In this document: in pieces, positions 1 to 8,318 of the stretch
Position numbering within the stretch: position 1 is the stretch's first letter
Layout of the letters: every line of letters starts with the position of its first letter
Assembly (NCBI GenBank): GCA_022482545.1
Contig: JAKVOZ010000006.1
Location: 54,117 to 118,116, forward strand
DNA from: Bacteroidales bacterium
GTDB taxonomy: Bacteria > Bacteroidota > Bacteroidia > Bacteroidales > P3
Reading direction: 5' to 3'
Length of the DNA: 64,000 bases
Notes under the pieces: model-generated
Told to the model about the DNA's origin: nothing
The model's input: the letters and a program-made list of their open reading frames with translations, nothing else
Databases searched by the model: none
Made by a program: the position numbers and the translations under genes

Positions 1-90
1 GTAAGCAATCAAATGATGGACTACCACTTAATTGAAATGAAACTAAAAGATGTGTTAGTTGAATTAGAAAAACGTAGCAATAATCAATAG
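1..90 (+). CDS. rnpA: Ribonuclease P protein component, C-terminal end (partial)
   Basis: An open frame enters from the left edge and stops at 88-90 after 29 codons. The visible residues are a charged helix ending in KDVLVELEKRSNNQ, which fits the last helix of RnpA, the protein that helps RNase P RNA mature tRNA 5' ends. The main support is context: yidD starts 10 bases later, and rnpA-yidD is a conserved pair in Bacteroidota and many other bacteria. The catalytic RNR motif lies outside the window, so the call rests on position and a short tail only. Confidence 0.6.
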   Translation, partial: VSNQMMDYHLIEMKLKDVLVELEKRSNNQ

Positions 91-99
91 TTTGTCATC

Positions 100-351
100 A
101 TGAAGGCATTAAAAAAATCATTAAGATTACTTTCAAAAATCATTAAGACTATTTTCATTGGATTAATACGTTTTTATCAAGTAGCGATTTCTGTTCATAC
201 TCCTGCGACATGCCGATTTACTCCAACATGTTCTCAATATGCCTTAGAAGCCTTAAAGAAATATGGAGTTATTAAAGGAAGTTTTCTTGCCATAAAGCGT
301 ATTCTTCGTTGCCATCCTTGGGGAAAAAGTGGTTATGATCCCGTTCCATAA
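100..351 (+). CDS. yidD: Membrane protein insertion efficiency factor YidD
   Basis: This 83-residue protein carries the YidD signature: a cysteine-containing segment [19 protein letters not shown] at residues 38-56 and the end [12 protein letters not shown]. The N-terminus is basic with one amphipathic or hydrophobic stretch ([17 protein letters not shown]), as in other family members, which sit at the inner face of the cytoplasmic membrane and assist YidC-dependent insertion. The gene follows the rnpA end by 10 bases, the usual arrangement, and is followed by a strong hairpin at 377-413. Length and motifs are normal for the family. Confidence 0.95.
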   Translation: MKALKKSLRLLSKIIKTIFIGLIRFYQVAISVHTPATCRFTPTCSQYALEALKKYGVIKGSFLAIKRILRCHPWGKSGYDPVP

Positions 352-376
352 AAATAACTAGGCTTAATAATATTAA

Positions 377-413
377 AAAAGACCGTCTTTTTCATATCAA
401 AAGACGGTCTTTT
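377..413. terminator. Bidirectional terminator between yidD and the beta-helix gene
   Basis: A perfect 15 bp inverted repeat (377-391 and 399-413, core GACCGTC/GACGGTC) has A-runs and T-runs on both sides. It can therefore terminate yidD on the plus strand and the converging gene at 473-2443 on the minus strand. Confidence 0.9.
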
Positions 414-472
414 TGCATATTAATACGGTGATAGAATTGTAAATATAAACTATCTATCAAAAAATAATGGCG

Positions 473-2443
473 CTATTGTATTGTTGTTACCATTGACGAA
501 GAAATAGTAAAAGATTTACTTGTTCCTCCTGTATATGTACTGCCCGTATAGTATCCATTAAATTCATTGCCACCACTTATTGTCCCTCCATATTTTAATG
601 TATATGTACCAGATGTAAGATTGCTTGAAGAAAAAAGAAGTGTTATACCACTATTTCCTCCATGTCCTCCACCGCCAGGACCACCGCCAGGATTTCCTCC
701 TTGACCTGAAGTAGAAAGTGTTGGAAGTTGATAAGTAAGTATTTCATTACCGTTATTATCTGTTATTGTTATTGCAGAACCATTTGTTGCTCCACTATAA
801 ATAACTGAATGTTGTGTAGATGTACTTGATGTTGGCGTGCTCGTTGCTCCACCTGTTCCAATAAGCAATCCTCCTGTTATTGTGAAAGTGTTTTGGTCGC
901 AATCAAATCCTTCTTCTGGTGCAGAGGTTCCATTTGCTATTGTTGTCCCTCCTGTTATTGTAAGAGTACCATTAGAATCTATTCCATCATTGTTTGTCGC
1001 ATGTGAATGTGTTTTGCCACCATTTATCTGTATATGCTTACTTGCATTTATTCCATCATCATAAGTGTTTATTTCTGTATTACCTCCATTGATAAATAAC
1101 GTATCCTTACTCTCTATTCCTTCGCCTCCTTCTGTTGCTGTTGTAATAATGATTGTTCCACTATTAAGATAAAGATTGTCTCCACTTTTTATCGCTTTTG
1201 GATTAGCATAATCTGCATCTTCACCACTACCTGATACATAAAATCTTGCCCCAGATGTTGAAACAGTTACATGCAAAAGACTATCATCTGCTCCAATAAA
1301 TCCTATGTATAGATTAGTGTCTGCACTTATTCCTTTTCCTCCCACACCTGTTGCAGAACATACTATCGTACCTTGATAAAGATATATATTATAATCTGAT
1401 TTAAGACATGTAGAAGAATAAGAATCTATTGTTCCTGTTGTATCTGTATATCTTGCTCCTGTTCCTAATGAAATAACATTTATTGTTCCTCCATTTATTG
1501 TAAGATTGCTATCAACACTTATTCCTTTTCCTCCTGCATTTGTTGAAGGTATGGTAATATTGATTAATCCTGCATCAATTATTGCATTAACCGCTGAAAC
1601 TCCACTGCAATAAGAAGGGTCATAACCTAAATTTATAGTATCAAAACTTACACTTCCTGTCGGATTTAACGTTATTTGACCACCATTAATCTCAACATTG
1701 GCATCAGACTTTATTGATTTTGACGCATTACTATTATTATTTACTGTTATGTTTCCGCTATTAATTATTATGTTGTTATCCGAAGAAATACCGTTTTTCT
1801 TCAAAGCATTACAAACAAGCGTTCCTTCACCATTTATTATTGTGTTTCCCTTACTGTTAATCACTGCTTTGCCATCACTATTTGCATTATCCGTCAAAGT
1901 GTTTGTTGTATTATTAGCAAGAGTTATTATTACGTCTTTGTTCTTTGAAAGTTTTATTGGTGTTGTTGTTAAAGACGTAAGAGTTAATCCGCCAAGAGTT
2001 AAAGCGAACTTCTTATCACTGCTTAATAAAAAAGAACCATCATTGCTTGTTCCTGAAAGATGATACTCTATATTGCTTATCCCTGCCGTAGTTGTAATGG
2101 AAACATTGGCTCCGTTTACTGATACGATGAAATTAGTATCCGTTATAGAATAAACAACGTTGGCTGTATCATCATCATATTCAACATAAACAACATTAGA
2201 CATTACATCGCTTCCTTGATTGGAAAACACGATACTGTCAATACCTGATATAGGATAATTTGTTTGACTTGAATTACTATTAATCAATAATGTGTTGGCA
2301 TTGTTTGTTAATTTCAAACTATCTATACTTGATATTTTGTTTTGATATATCACGCTGCCCGAACGATACATCAAAAGAGTGTCCTGACTAAAAGCAATCA
2401 AACTAACCAATAGGCTTATAATTAAAATACTTATCTTTTTCAT
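473..2443 (-). CDS. Secreted beta-helix protein, carbohydrate-binding Cthe_2159-like
   Basis: This 656-residue protein has a signal peptide (MKKISILIISLLVSLIAFSQ). After a short N-terminal module ending in YPISGIDSIVF, it consists mainly of repeated units such as INGG-I-V, ISADTNLYI, IKSGDNLYLNSGTI and IESKDTLFINGG. These form a right-handed parallel beta-helix pattern typical of the Cthe_2159 family (formerly DUF4353), whose characterised member binds polysaccharides. A Gly/Pro-rich linker (GGNPGGGPGGGGHGGNSG, about residues 580-600) precedes a beta-rich tail. I see no T9SS C-terminal domain and no lipobox, so surface anchoring is unclear. Its start overlaps the stop of the upstream T9SS-domain gene by four bases (ATGA), which suggests translational coupling. 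Carbohydrate binding is inferred from the family. Confidence 0.75.
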   Translation of the reverse strand: MKKISILIISLLVSLIAFSQDTLLMYRSGSVIYQNKISSIDSLKLTNNANTLLINSNSSQTNYPISGIDSIVFSNQGSDVMSNVVYVEYDDDTANVVYSITDTNFIVSVNGANVSITTTAGISNIEYHLSGTSNDGSFLLSSDKKFALTLGGLTLTSLTTTPIKLSKNKDVIITLANNTTNTLTDNANSDGKAVINSKGNTIINGEGTLVCNALKKNGISSDNNIIINSGNITVNNNSNASKSIKSDANVEINGGQITLNPTGSVSFDTINLGYDPSYCSGVSAVNAIIDAGLINITIPSTNAGGKGISVDSNLTINGGTINVISLGTGARYTDTTGTIDSYSSTCLKSDYNIYLYQGTIVCSATGVGGKGISADTNLYIGFIGADDSLLHVTVSTSGARFYVSGSGEDADYANPKAIKSGDNLYLNSGTIIITTATEGGEGIESKDTLFINGGNTEINTYDDGINASKHIQINGGKTHSHATNNDGIDSNGTLTITGGTTIANGTSAPEEGFDCDQNTFTITGGLLIGTGGATSTPTSSTSTQHSVIYSGATNGSAITITDNNGNEILTYQLPTLSTSGQGGNPGGGPGGGGHGGNSGITLLFSSSNLTSGTYTLKYGGTISGGNEFNGYYTGSTYTGGTSKSFTISSSMVTTIQ

Positions 2444-2910
2444 AGTTTTGAGAATTTAAATGTTCGGTCATTTACTTTAATCACATAAATCCCTTTATCA
2501 AGAGATGATACATCAATCTGACTTTGTGTTTGGTAATTGTTGTTATATAACATTTTTCCGTCCAAAGAGAAGATTGAAACCTTAGCATTATTATTTATAT
2601 TGGCTAATTTAATATAATTTTTTGCAGGATTAGGATAAACAAACATATTTTCGTTGTTGTCTATGTTGGAAATAGAACTCAAAGTCTCAAAATAAACTTT
2701 TTGTATTGTTGATATAGGATAATTTCCTATTGTTCCATTCTTATCAATCACCCTCATGGTGTCAGAAAAGAAGAACACACCGCCATTTGTTTGTAAGTCA
2801 AAACTTTGAACTGTGTTATCACTAAACTGGATAACCATTCCGTTTTGAGATTTAGCTCCAAAGACACACCCAAGCATCATTAGGAGCAAAGAATAAATTA
2901 CTTTCTTCAT
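2440..2910 (-). CDS. Short exported protein with T9SS type A sorting domain
   Basis: The protein has 156 residues: a signal peptide (to about residue 21, GAKS/Q), a roughly 60-residue module with the pattern GMVIQFSDN...YPISTIQKVYFE, then a C-terminal domain FVYPNPAKNYIKL...SLDKGIYVIKVNDRTFKFSKL. That end is the type A sorting signal (Por secretion tail) recognised by the type IX secretion system, which exports and anchors cargo at the cell surface. The YPIS-I-I-F module is shared with the downstream beta-helix protein, so the two look related at the N-terminus. No enzymatic cargo domain is present between module and tail. The gene is promoted from 2973-2942 and overlaps the next gene by ATGA. 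Confidence 0.85.
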   Translation of the reverse strand: MKKVIYSLLLMMLGCVFGAKSQNGMVIQFSDNTVQSFDLQTNGGVFFFSDTMRVIDKNGTIGNYPISTIQKVYFETLSSISNIDNNENMFVYPNPAKNYIKLANINNNAKVSIFSLDGKMLYNNNYQTQSQIDVSSLDKGIYVIKVNDRTFKFSKL

Positions 2911-2941
2911 ATTGTTATTGGTTTTAATTTGTTAATTGTTG

Positions 2942-2973
2942 CAAATATAATAACAGATTAATATTATTGCAAA
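2942..2973 (-). promoter_or_regulatory. Bacteroidota-type promoter for the T9SS/beta-helix pair
   Basis: On the minus strand TTTG (2973-2970) is followed after 20 nt by TATATTTG (2949-2942). This matches the -33/-7 consensus used by the Bacteroidota primary sigma factor and lies about 30 nt upstream of the start at 2910. Confidence 0.6.
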
Positions 2974-3104
2974 TCTTTTAGACGAAATACCTTAGTAAAA
3001 AGACTAAACGTTGTCATAAGTCATAAAAACAATAAATTCTTTTCAAATAAAAATGAATTCAAATAAAGAGATAATAAATTCTTTCTTTATTTGATAAGTA
3101 ATAG

Positions 3105-3244
3105 AATGCCATTCTATTAAAACATAATGCCATTCTATTAAAACATAATGCCATTCTGTTGCAACATAATGCCATTCTATCACTAACATAATGCCATTTT
3201 GTTTTATTGTCTTCAAAAAACAATTTATTCAATTAAGGAAATAA
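3105..3244 (+). repeat. Five-palindrome intergenic element, copy 1
   Basis: Five AATGCCATT nonamers start at 3105, 3126, 3147, 3168 and 3190 (pitch 21, 21, 21, 22). Each is an interrupted palindrome, AATG-C-CATT. A 45-base arm follows (3200-3244) that matches the arms of copies 2 and 3 at 39 of 45 positions in reverse complement. The left flank TTTGATAAGTAATAG is also shared. It lies in the 608 bp divergent intergenic region between the T9SS gene (-) and the TonB-like receptor operon (+). That region otherwise holds two promoters and an operator. Confidence 0.9.
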
Positions 3245-3402
3245 TTTACTCTCTCTTTAAATAATCTTTATTCTTTCTTGATTTCATTCCTTTTTTTCAT
3301 CTTTTTGAAAAAATATTTTGAAAATATGATATTTTTAATGAAAATTTTATTGCTGTCAATCAATGGTTTATGAAAATTTATTGAAAAAATATCAAAAAAT
3401 GT

Positions 3403-3432
3403 TTTGTATATAAGAAAATAGTAGTACCTTTG
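3403..3432 (+). promoter_or_regulatory. Promoter of the receptor/ABC/GntR operon
   Basis: TTTG at 3403-3406 and TACCTTTG at 3425-3432 are separated by 18 nt, a very good match to the Bacteroidota consensus. Transcription should start near 3438-3440, about 80 nt before the first gene. Confidence 0.75.
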
Positions 3433-3433
3433 C

Positions 3434-3457
3434 AGTGTACTATTATAGTAATACACT
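3434..3457 (+). promoter_or_regulatory. Palindromic operator candidate for the GntR/YtrA repressor
   Basis: A 24 bp imperfect palindrome (AGTGTACTATTA then TAGTAATACACT) has 20 of 24 positions symmetric, with outer halves AGTGTA/TACACT. It begins two bases after the -7 box and covers the expected transcription start. A protein bound here would block initiation. The only DNA-binding protein in the operon is the YtrA-type GntR regulator at 8319-8681, so autorepression is the natural reading. This is inferred, not shown. Confidence 0.6.
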
Positions 3458-3518
3458 ATGACAGTTTTGATAATTAGTAATTTAAAAAGAAAAGTAATAA
3501 CAATAAAAAGAAAGTAGT

Positions 3519-5990
3519 ATGAAAAAAATCATTGTTTTAGCAGCAGCAATCATAATAGCAACTATCTCACATGCTCAAAGCGTTGTTGTTTTGGGTAATG
3601 TAAAAGATGCAAATAATAATTCTGCAATAGGTTTCTGCAATGTTGCACTCTATTCTGACCAATCAAATAATGCCAAACTTATTAACGGCACAACGTCTGA
3701 TATTAATGGCAAGTTCGTTCTTAAAAGCAAAAGACTATCTTATATTTTGAAGGTGTCTTTTATGGGATATGAAACGAAAAGTTTTGTTTTAAAAGATATG
3801 GAAAAAAGAAAAGATACGATTTTTCTTCATGATATCTTATTGAAACCTTCATCGGAAACGCTTAATCAAGTAGAGATTGTAGGCAAACAAAACAAGTATG
3901 AAATGGATAATGATAAGATTGTTACTAATGTTGATGAAAACGTAGCAGCAACAGCAGTCAATGCCTTTGATTTGTTGAAAAAAGTGCCGGGAGTAACGAT
4001 TGACAAGGACGAAAACTTGAAATTTAATGGTCAAAGTGGCGTATTATTTCAATTTGATGGCAGAGATATGAACCTACCTTATAATAGTATGAAAAGTATT
4101 CTTAAAGGTACTTCACCAAAAGATGTAGATAAAATAGAAACAATAAGTAATCCTTCTTCTAAATATGAAGCACAAGGAACGGCTGGCATAATCAATATTA
4201 TCTTTGCTAAGAATAAAACAAATGGGTTGAGCGGTGATATTAACAGTTTCACAGGGTACAATAAGGATTGGAGTTATAACGATGGTCTTAATTTAAACTA
4301 TGTTAGTAAAAAGTGGGTTGTTTCTCTTGGAGGTAATATTATGAATTGGGCAGGTAGTAATTCATCATCAATGAAAGAATATATATGGGGAGCAAACAAT
4401 GATACATCAATGTTTAGTAAAGATGAAACAGAAGATAAATATAAGTTTCAAAGTCAAAGCGCTAACCTATCTGCTGATTATAAAATAAATGATAATAATT
4501 CTCTTGGTTTCACAGTAAATTATTCTCATAGCAACTCTCCAAGAATAGATAATCCAGCAAGCATTATGCGTATTTCTCAATCACCTTATGATATTGTTAA
4601 TTCTTCTTATTCAATGAAAACATTAAATGAAAACAAGAGCAATAGTTTTTCTTCTTCTCTATATTTTAATCATAAACTTGATACTCTTGGAGGACAATAT
4701 ACTATTGATTTTGATTTTGATTGGAACAAGGGAAAGAGCAATAGTAGTAGTTTATCTCAATATTATACAGGTGATCTCTCATCTTTGATTAGAAAAGAGA
4801 GTATTGATGCTTTTACAAACAACAAATACAATACTTATTCATTAAAGTTTGATGAGATTAAGCCATTAAATAAGATATTTACTTTGGAATTTGGTGTCAA
4901 AACAAGACTAACAAATGTTAATAACGACTTTCATGCTTTAAAAGATAGCGTTAATGATGCTTCGCAAACTAATAACTTAAAATACAAAGAGAATGTAAAT
5001 GCTGGTTATTTATCTTTATCGAGCAAGTTCAATGAAAAACTTTCTCTTCGTGTAGGACTTCGTGGCGAGCATACTTATACTAATACAGAACAAGTAACAA
5101 CTAATCAAAGCAAAGAAAGAAACTATTTTGATTTATTTCCTAACGTTAATTTCTCTTGGGCAATAAACAAATCTAATCATATTTCCACAACATATTCTTA
5201 TCGTATAACAAGACCAGATTATAGTTCTTTGAATCCTTTTAGAGTAAAACAATCAGATTATAACTACACAAGCGGTAATCCAAATCTTAATCCAGAATAT
5301 TCTCATAAGATTGACGTAAATTACTCTTGGAATTATATAATTTTCTTAACAGGTTCTTATTCTTATACTAAGAATTCTATTAATGATTCTTATACTATAA
5401 TACCAGGAACACTAATAACAGTTCAAAAACCAACTAATTTCGGTTCTTATCATAATGCTTCACTATCTCTTTCAACTGCTTTACCTATAACGAAATGGCT
5501 TATGCTTACTCTATGGTGCAATGGTACTTATCAGAAAACAATAGCACAAGGGAACAATCTTAATATCAATATAGATAAGTTTGGATTTCAAACATGGAGT
5601 AGTTTAGATATTGATTTCTTCTTTAAAACCAAACTTAATGCTTCTTGTTTCTATATGACAGGAGGAAATGATGGAGCAGTAACTTATGGTGATATATTCT
5701 CAACTAACTTCTCTATTTCAAGATATTTCTTTGATAAAAAACTTAATGTTGCTTTTGGAGTTAGTAATGTGCCAAAAAGATATTCAAAAATATCAACTAA
5801 TGTTTCAAATATGAAAGCAGATCTTGATATGTGTTGGCAAAGACCTATGGCAACAATAAATATAAGTTATAATTTTGGTAAATCAAATAAAGGAGATGTG
5901 TTAAAGAAAGTAGAAAGTGATGATATGGACAAACGTAGTAGCGGAAGTAGTAATATGGGACAAGGTAATAATCAAGGACAACAAAGATAG
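3519..5990 (+). CDS. Outer-membrane beta-barrel receptor, TonB-dependent-receptor-like
   Basis: This 823-residue protein has a signal peptide (MKKIIVLAAAIIIATISHAQ) and then a carboxypeptidase-regulatory-like beta-sandwich at about residues 24-115 (NVKDANNNSAIGFCNVALY...DINGKFVLKSK). A plug-like domain follows at about 125-230 (NAFDLLKKVPGVTIDKDENL, PSSKYEAQGTAGIINI). The rest is a long barrel of alternating aromatic strands. This is the layout of the Bacteroidota OMP_b-brl_3 group of TonB-receptor relatives. The end is a Gln/Gly/Asn-rich tail (SSNMGQGNNQGQQR). It is first in an operon with an ABC exporter-like system and a GntR regulator, so it may be the outer-membrane part of a transport or resistance system. 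The substrate is unknown. Confidence 0.8.
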   Translation: MKKIIVLAAAIIIATISHAQSVVVLGNVKDANNNSAIGFCNVALYSDQSNNAKLINGTTSDINGKFVLKSKRLSYILKVSFMGYETKSFVLKDMEKRKDTIFLHDILLKPSSETLNQVEIVGKQNKYEMDNDKIVTNVDENVAATAVNAFDLLKKVPGVTIDKDENLKFNGQSGVLFQFDGRDMNLPYNSMKSILKGTSPKDVDKIETISNPSSKYEAQGTAGIINIIFAKNKTNGLSGDINSFTGYNKDWSYNDGLNLNYVSKKWVVSLGGNIMNWAGSNSSSMKEYIWGANNDTSMFSKDETEDKYKFQSQSANLSADYKINDNNSLGFTVNYSHSNSPRIDNPASIMRISQSPYDIVNSSYSMKTLNENKSNSFSSSLYFNHKLDTLGGQYTIDFDFDWNKGKSNSSSLSQYYTGDLSSLIRKESIDAFTNNKYNTYSLKFDEIKPLNKIFTLEFGVKTRLTNVNNDFHALKDSVNDASQTNNLKYKENVNAGYLSLSSKFNEKLSLRVGLRGEHTYTNTEQVTTNQSKERNYFDLFPNVNFSWAINKSNHISTTYSYRITRPDYSSLNPFRVKQSDYNYTSGNPNLNPEYSHKIDVNYSWNYIIFLTGSYSYTKNSINDSYTIIPGTLITVQKPTNFGSYHNASLSLSTALPITKWLMLTLWCNGTYQKTIAQGNNLNINIDKFGFQTWSSLDIDFFFKTKLNASCFYMTGGNDGAVTYGDIFSTNFSISRYFFDKKLNVAFGVSNVPKRYSKISTNVSNMKADLDMCWQRPMATINISYNFGKSNKGDVLKKVESDDMDKRSSGSSNMGQGNNQGQQR

Positions 5991-6014
5991 AACAATATAA
6001 AAAATAGTAAAGAT

Positions 6015-6863
6015 ATGATAGAAATAAAGAATTTAGGTTTTTCTTATAAGAAGAATCACATAGTATTAGATGATATAACATTGAATCTTAAAGCAGGTTA
6101 TATCAATGGACTTCTTGGCAAGAACGGAGTAGGTAAAACAACACTTATTCGTTTAATCTCTGGATTGCTTTTTCCGGAAAGTGGGCAGATAAGAGTAGGG
6201 AACAATACTCCAAGTGAAAGAAAGTTAGAGTTTCTTGAAGATGTTTTCTTCCTTAATGAAGACTTAGTGCAAACATCTTTAACAATAAACAAATATCTTG
6301 CTTTGAATAAAGTATTTTATCCAAAGTTTTCTATGGAAGAGTTCAACAGTTATATGGAAGAATTTGAAATAAAAGACTTTTCTCAAAGGATTGACAAATT
6401 ATCTTATGGTACAAAGAAGAAAGTATTTATCGCTTTTGGACTTGCAACTAACGCAAAACTTATTCTTCTTGATGAACCAACAAATGGATTGGATATTCCA
6501 AGCAAATCAAGTTTTAGAAAGATTATTCAAAAGTCAATGAATGATGAAAAATGTATAATCATTTCTACTCATCAAGCAAGAGATTTGCAAAACATTCTTG
6601 ACAACATAATTATTCTTGATGATACCAAACTACTTCTTAATGCAACAAGCGAGGAAATAACGAAGAAGTTATGGTTTGGTATTTCAGACAAGATGGCAAC
6701 ACAAGAGCCTATCCTTTATCAAGAAGATACAATTGCTGGGCTTGCCGTTGTTAAACAAAACACATTAAATAAAGAAAGTAATCTTGATGTTGAACTTTTG
6801 TTTAATGCCGCCTTCTCTAACAAAAACCTTATTAAAGACTTATTTGATAATAACATTAAATAG
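6015..6863 (+). CDS. ABC transporter ATP-binding protein, YtrB-like
   Basis: This 282-residue nucleotide-binding subunit has Walker A LGKNGVGKTT at about residues 34-43, a signature-like LSYGTKKKV near 133-141 and Walker B LILLDEPTNGLD near 153-164, followed by the switch His in STHQARDL. It energises a transporter whose membrane parts are the next two genes. It starts 24 bases after the receptor stop and the permease begins 17 bases after its end, with AGGAG in between. The pairing of such an ATPase with a short GntR regulator matches YtrA-type systems, which often respond to cell-envelope-active compounds. Confidence 0.88.
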   Translation: MIEIKNLGFSYKKNHIVLDDITLNLKAGYINGLLGKNGVGKTTLIRLISGLLFPESGQIRVGNNTPSERKLEFLEDVFFLNEDLVQTSLTINKYLALNKVFYPKFSMEEFNSYMEEFEIKDFSQRIDKLSYGTKKKVFIAFGLATNAKLILLDEPTNGLDIPSKSSFRKIIQKSMNDEKCIIISTHQARDLQNILDNIIILDDTKLLLNATSEEITKKLWFGISDKMATQEPILYQEDTIAGLAVVKQNTLNKESNLDVELLFNAAFSNKNLIKDLFDNNIK

Positions 6864-6880
6864 AAAGGAGAAAAACAATT

Positions 6881-7579
6881 ATGTTTAATTTCAATAGAAT
6901 GATTAATTTAATTAAAAGAATAATAGTAATAAACAAAAAAAGCCTTCTTTATGGTTTTTTAACTATTATCTTTGTTGTAGCATTGAATTGTATAGGATTT
7001 GTTAATGCTGGTTCAACAGCTTTTATTGTTTGTATGATGACAATTATTGTTGGTGTGTATGCTTTTGAAGGCTATACTAAACCTGCTCTTCGTGCAAATA
7101 ATATACTACTTCCTGCAACAGTTCAAGAGAAATACTTTGCCAATCTTGTCTTTGCCTTTATCATTTTGCCTATATACATTATGATAGCAGTTACTATTGG
7201 TACTGTTTTAAGGAATATTATTACTATATTACTACAAGGTGGTGCATATCATTACTCTTTGTTTTTTGGAATAAAAGAATTATTCACTGATTGGAATATT
7301 GATGCAGTACTAAGTGCGTTATTCAGTATGTCAATCTTTTTCTTTGGGTCTTTATTCTTTAAAAAGAACAGGATAGTTATGACAATTGTATCATTCTTTA
7401 CTTTCTTTGCTATCTTTGGAATAGTATTCGTTTCTATTCATTATATGATTTATAGCAACAATAATTTTAGGTTTGAATATTTTAATAATATTGATATTAT
7501 TCCAAAGCTAATTGAAATCATAACAACATTGTTTTTTCTTGTCCTTTCCTACTTCCGTTTGAAAGAAGAAAGAATTTAA
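6881..7579 (+). CDS. ABC transporter permease subunit, first of two paralogues
   Basis: This 232-residue integral membrane protein has about six hydrophobic segments (for example FLTIIFVVALNCIGFV and FVFAFIILPIYIMIAV). It shares an N-terminal MFNFNRMINLIKR, a cytoplasmic motif KPALRANNILLPATVQEKYFAN written here in two parts (KPALRANN and ILLPATVQEKYFAN), and the end YFRLKEERI with the gene that follows. The two are clearly a tandem duplication and probably form a heterodimeric channel with the ATPase at 6015-6863. The start is supported by AGGAG at 6866-6870. No characterised family can be named. Confidence 0.7.
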   Translation: MFNFNRMINLIKRIIVINKKSLLYGFLTIIFVVALNCIGFVNAGSTAFIVCMMTIIVGVYAFEGYTKPALRANNILLPATVQEKYFANLVFAFIILPIYIMIAVTIGTVLRNIITILLQGGAYHYSLFFGIKELFTDWNIDAVLSALFSMSIFFFGSLFFKKNRIVMTIVSFFTFFAIFGIVFVSIHYMIYSNNNFRFEYFNNIDIIPKLIEIITTLFFLVLSYFRLKEERI

Positions 7580-7609
7580 TTGATTAAAAAAGATAGGAGA
7601 AAAAAGAAA

Positions 7610-8317
7610 ATGTTTAGTTTCAATAGAATGATTAATCTAATAAAAAGAGAGATAGTAATGCAAGGTAAAGGTATCTTTTGGGGATTATTTGGTATTATTG
7701 TAGGGTTAATAACTGTTTATTTAGATAGAAGTAGTACTAATATCTTAACATTTACTTATATTTGTTCAATATTCTTTTTGGGATTTACTTCTTTTATTGC
7801 CTACAAAAAGCCTGCTCTTCGTGCTGAGAGCATACTTTTACCTGCAACAGTACAAGAAAAATACTTTGCCAACCTTATTTATGAGTTTATCATTATACCA
7901 ATAACTATTTTTATAACAGCTTGCATTGCAGCAACAATAGGAAGTGTTATTTCTTTTTGGCTTTATGGTAATGAGATAAACTTAATTGATATATTTAGAA
8001 TAAAACATCTTAATTTATCAGATTTATTTACTACTCTTGCTTGTATGTCAATACTGTTCTTTTTCAGTCTTTTCTTCAAGAAGAATAGTTTTTTGAAGAC
8101 AGCAGTATCAACATTCCTTTATTTTTTTATTATATCTATAATAACAATAACTTGTATTTGGATAAAACAATATTATTTTGTTGGGCATATAACTTCTGTT
8201 TCTTACAATTTTCCACTAAACGACAAGCATCTATACATATTTTATATTGCAAGTTCAATAATATCATTGTTTTTCTTAGTACTTACATATTTCCGTTTAA
8301 AAGAAGAAAGGATTTAA
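7610..8317 (+). CDS. ABC transporter permease subunit, second paralogue
   Basis: The protein has 235 residues and about six membrane segments. It is a paralogue of the preceding permease: both begin MF-FNRMINLIKR, both contain KPALRA-(N/S)ILLPATVQEKYFANL and both end YFRLKEERI. I chose the ATG at 7610 rather than an in-frame TTG at 7580, because AGGAGA lies at 7594-7599 and because the first residues then align with the paralogue. It most likely pairs with that paralogue in the membrane. The GntR gene starts two bases after its stop. Confidence 0.72.
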   Translation: MFSFNRMINLIKREIVMQGKGIFWGLFGIIVGLITVYLDRSSTNILTFTYICSIFFLGFTSFIAYKKPALRAESILLPATVQEKYFANLIYEFIIIPITIFITACIAATIGSVISFWLYGNEINLIDIFRIKHLNLSDLFTTLACMSILFFFSLFFKKNSFLKTAVSTFLYFFIISIITITCIWIKQYYFVGHITSVSYNFPLNDKHLYIFYIASSIISLFFLVLTYFRLKEERI

Positions 8318-8318
8318 T

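Noticed and set aside
837..2063. Plus-strand frames of 75 and 121 codons opposite the beta-helix gene
   Set aside because: They are shadows of a repetitive minus-strand gene with a signal peptide and a clear domain pattern. They lack their own start signals.
3105..3198. The nonamer arrays as a CRISPR array
   Set aside because: The repeated unit is only 9 bases, spacers are 12-13 bases and similar to one another, all four loci have exactly five units and no cas gene is in the window.
3849..4261. Minus-strand frames inside the TonB-like receptor
   Set aside because: They lie fully within a well-supported coding sequence, with no ribosome-binding site or plausible protein features.
7580..7609. 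Extension of the second permease to a TTG at 7580
   Set aside because: AGGAGA at 7594-7599 and alignment with the paralogue both support the ATG at 7610.
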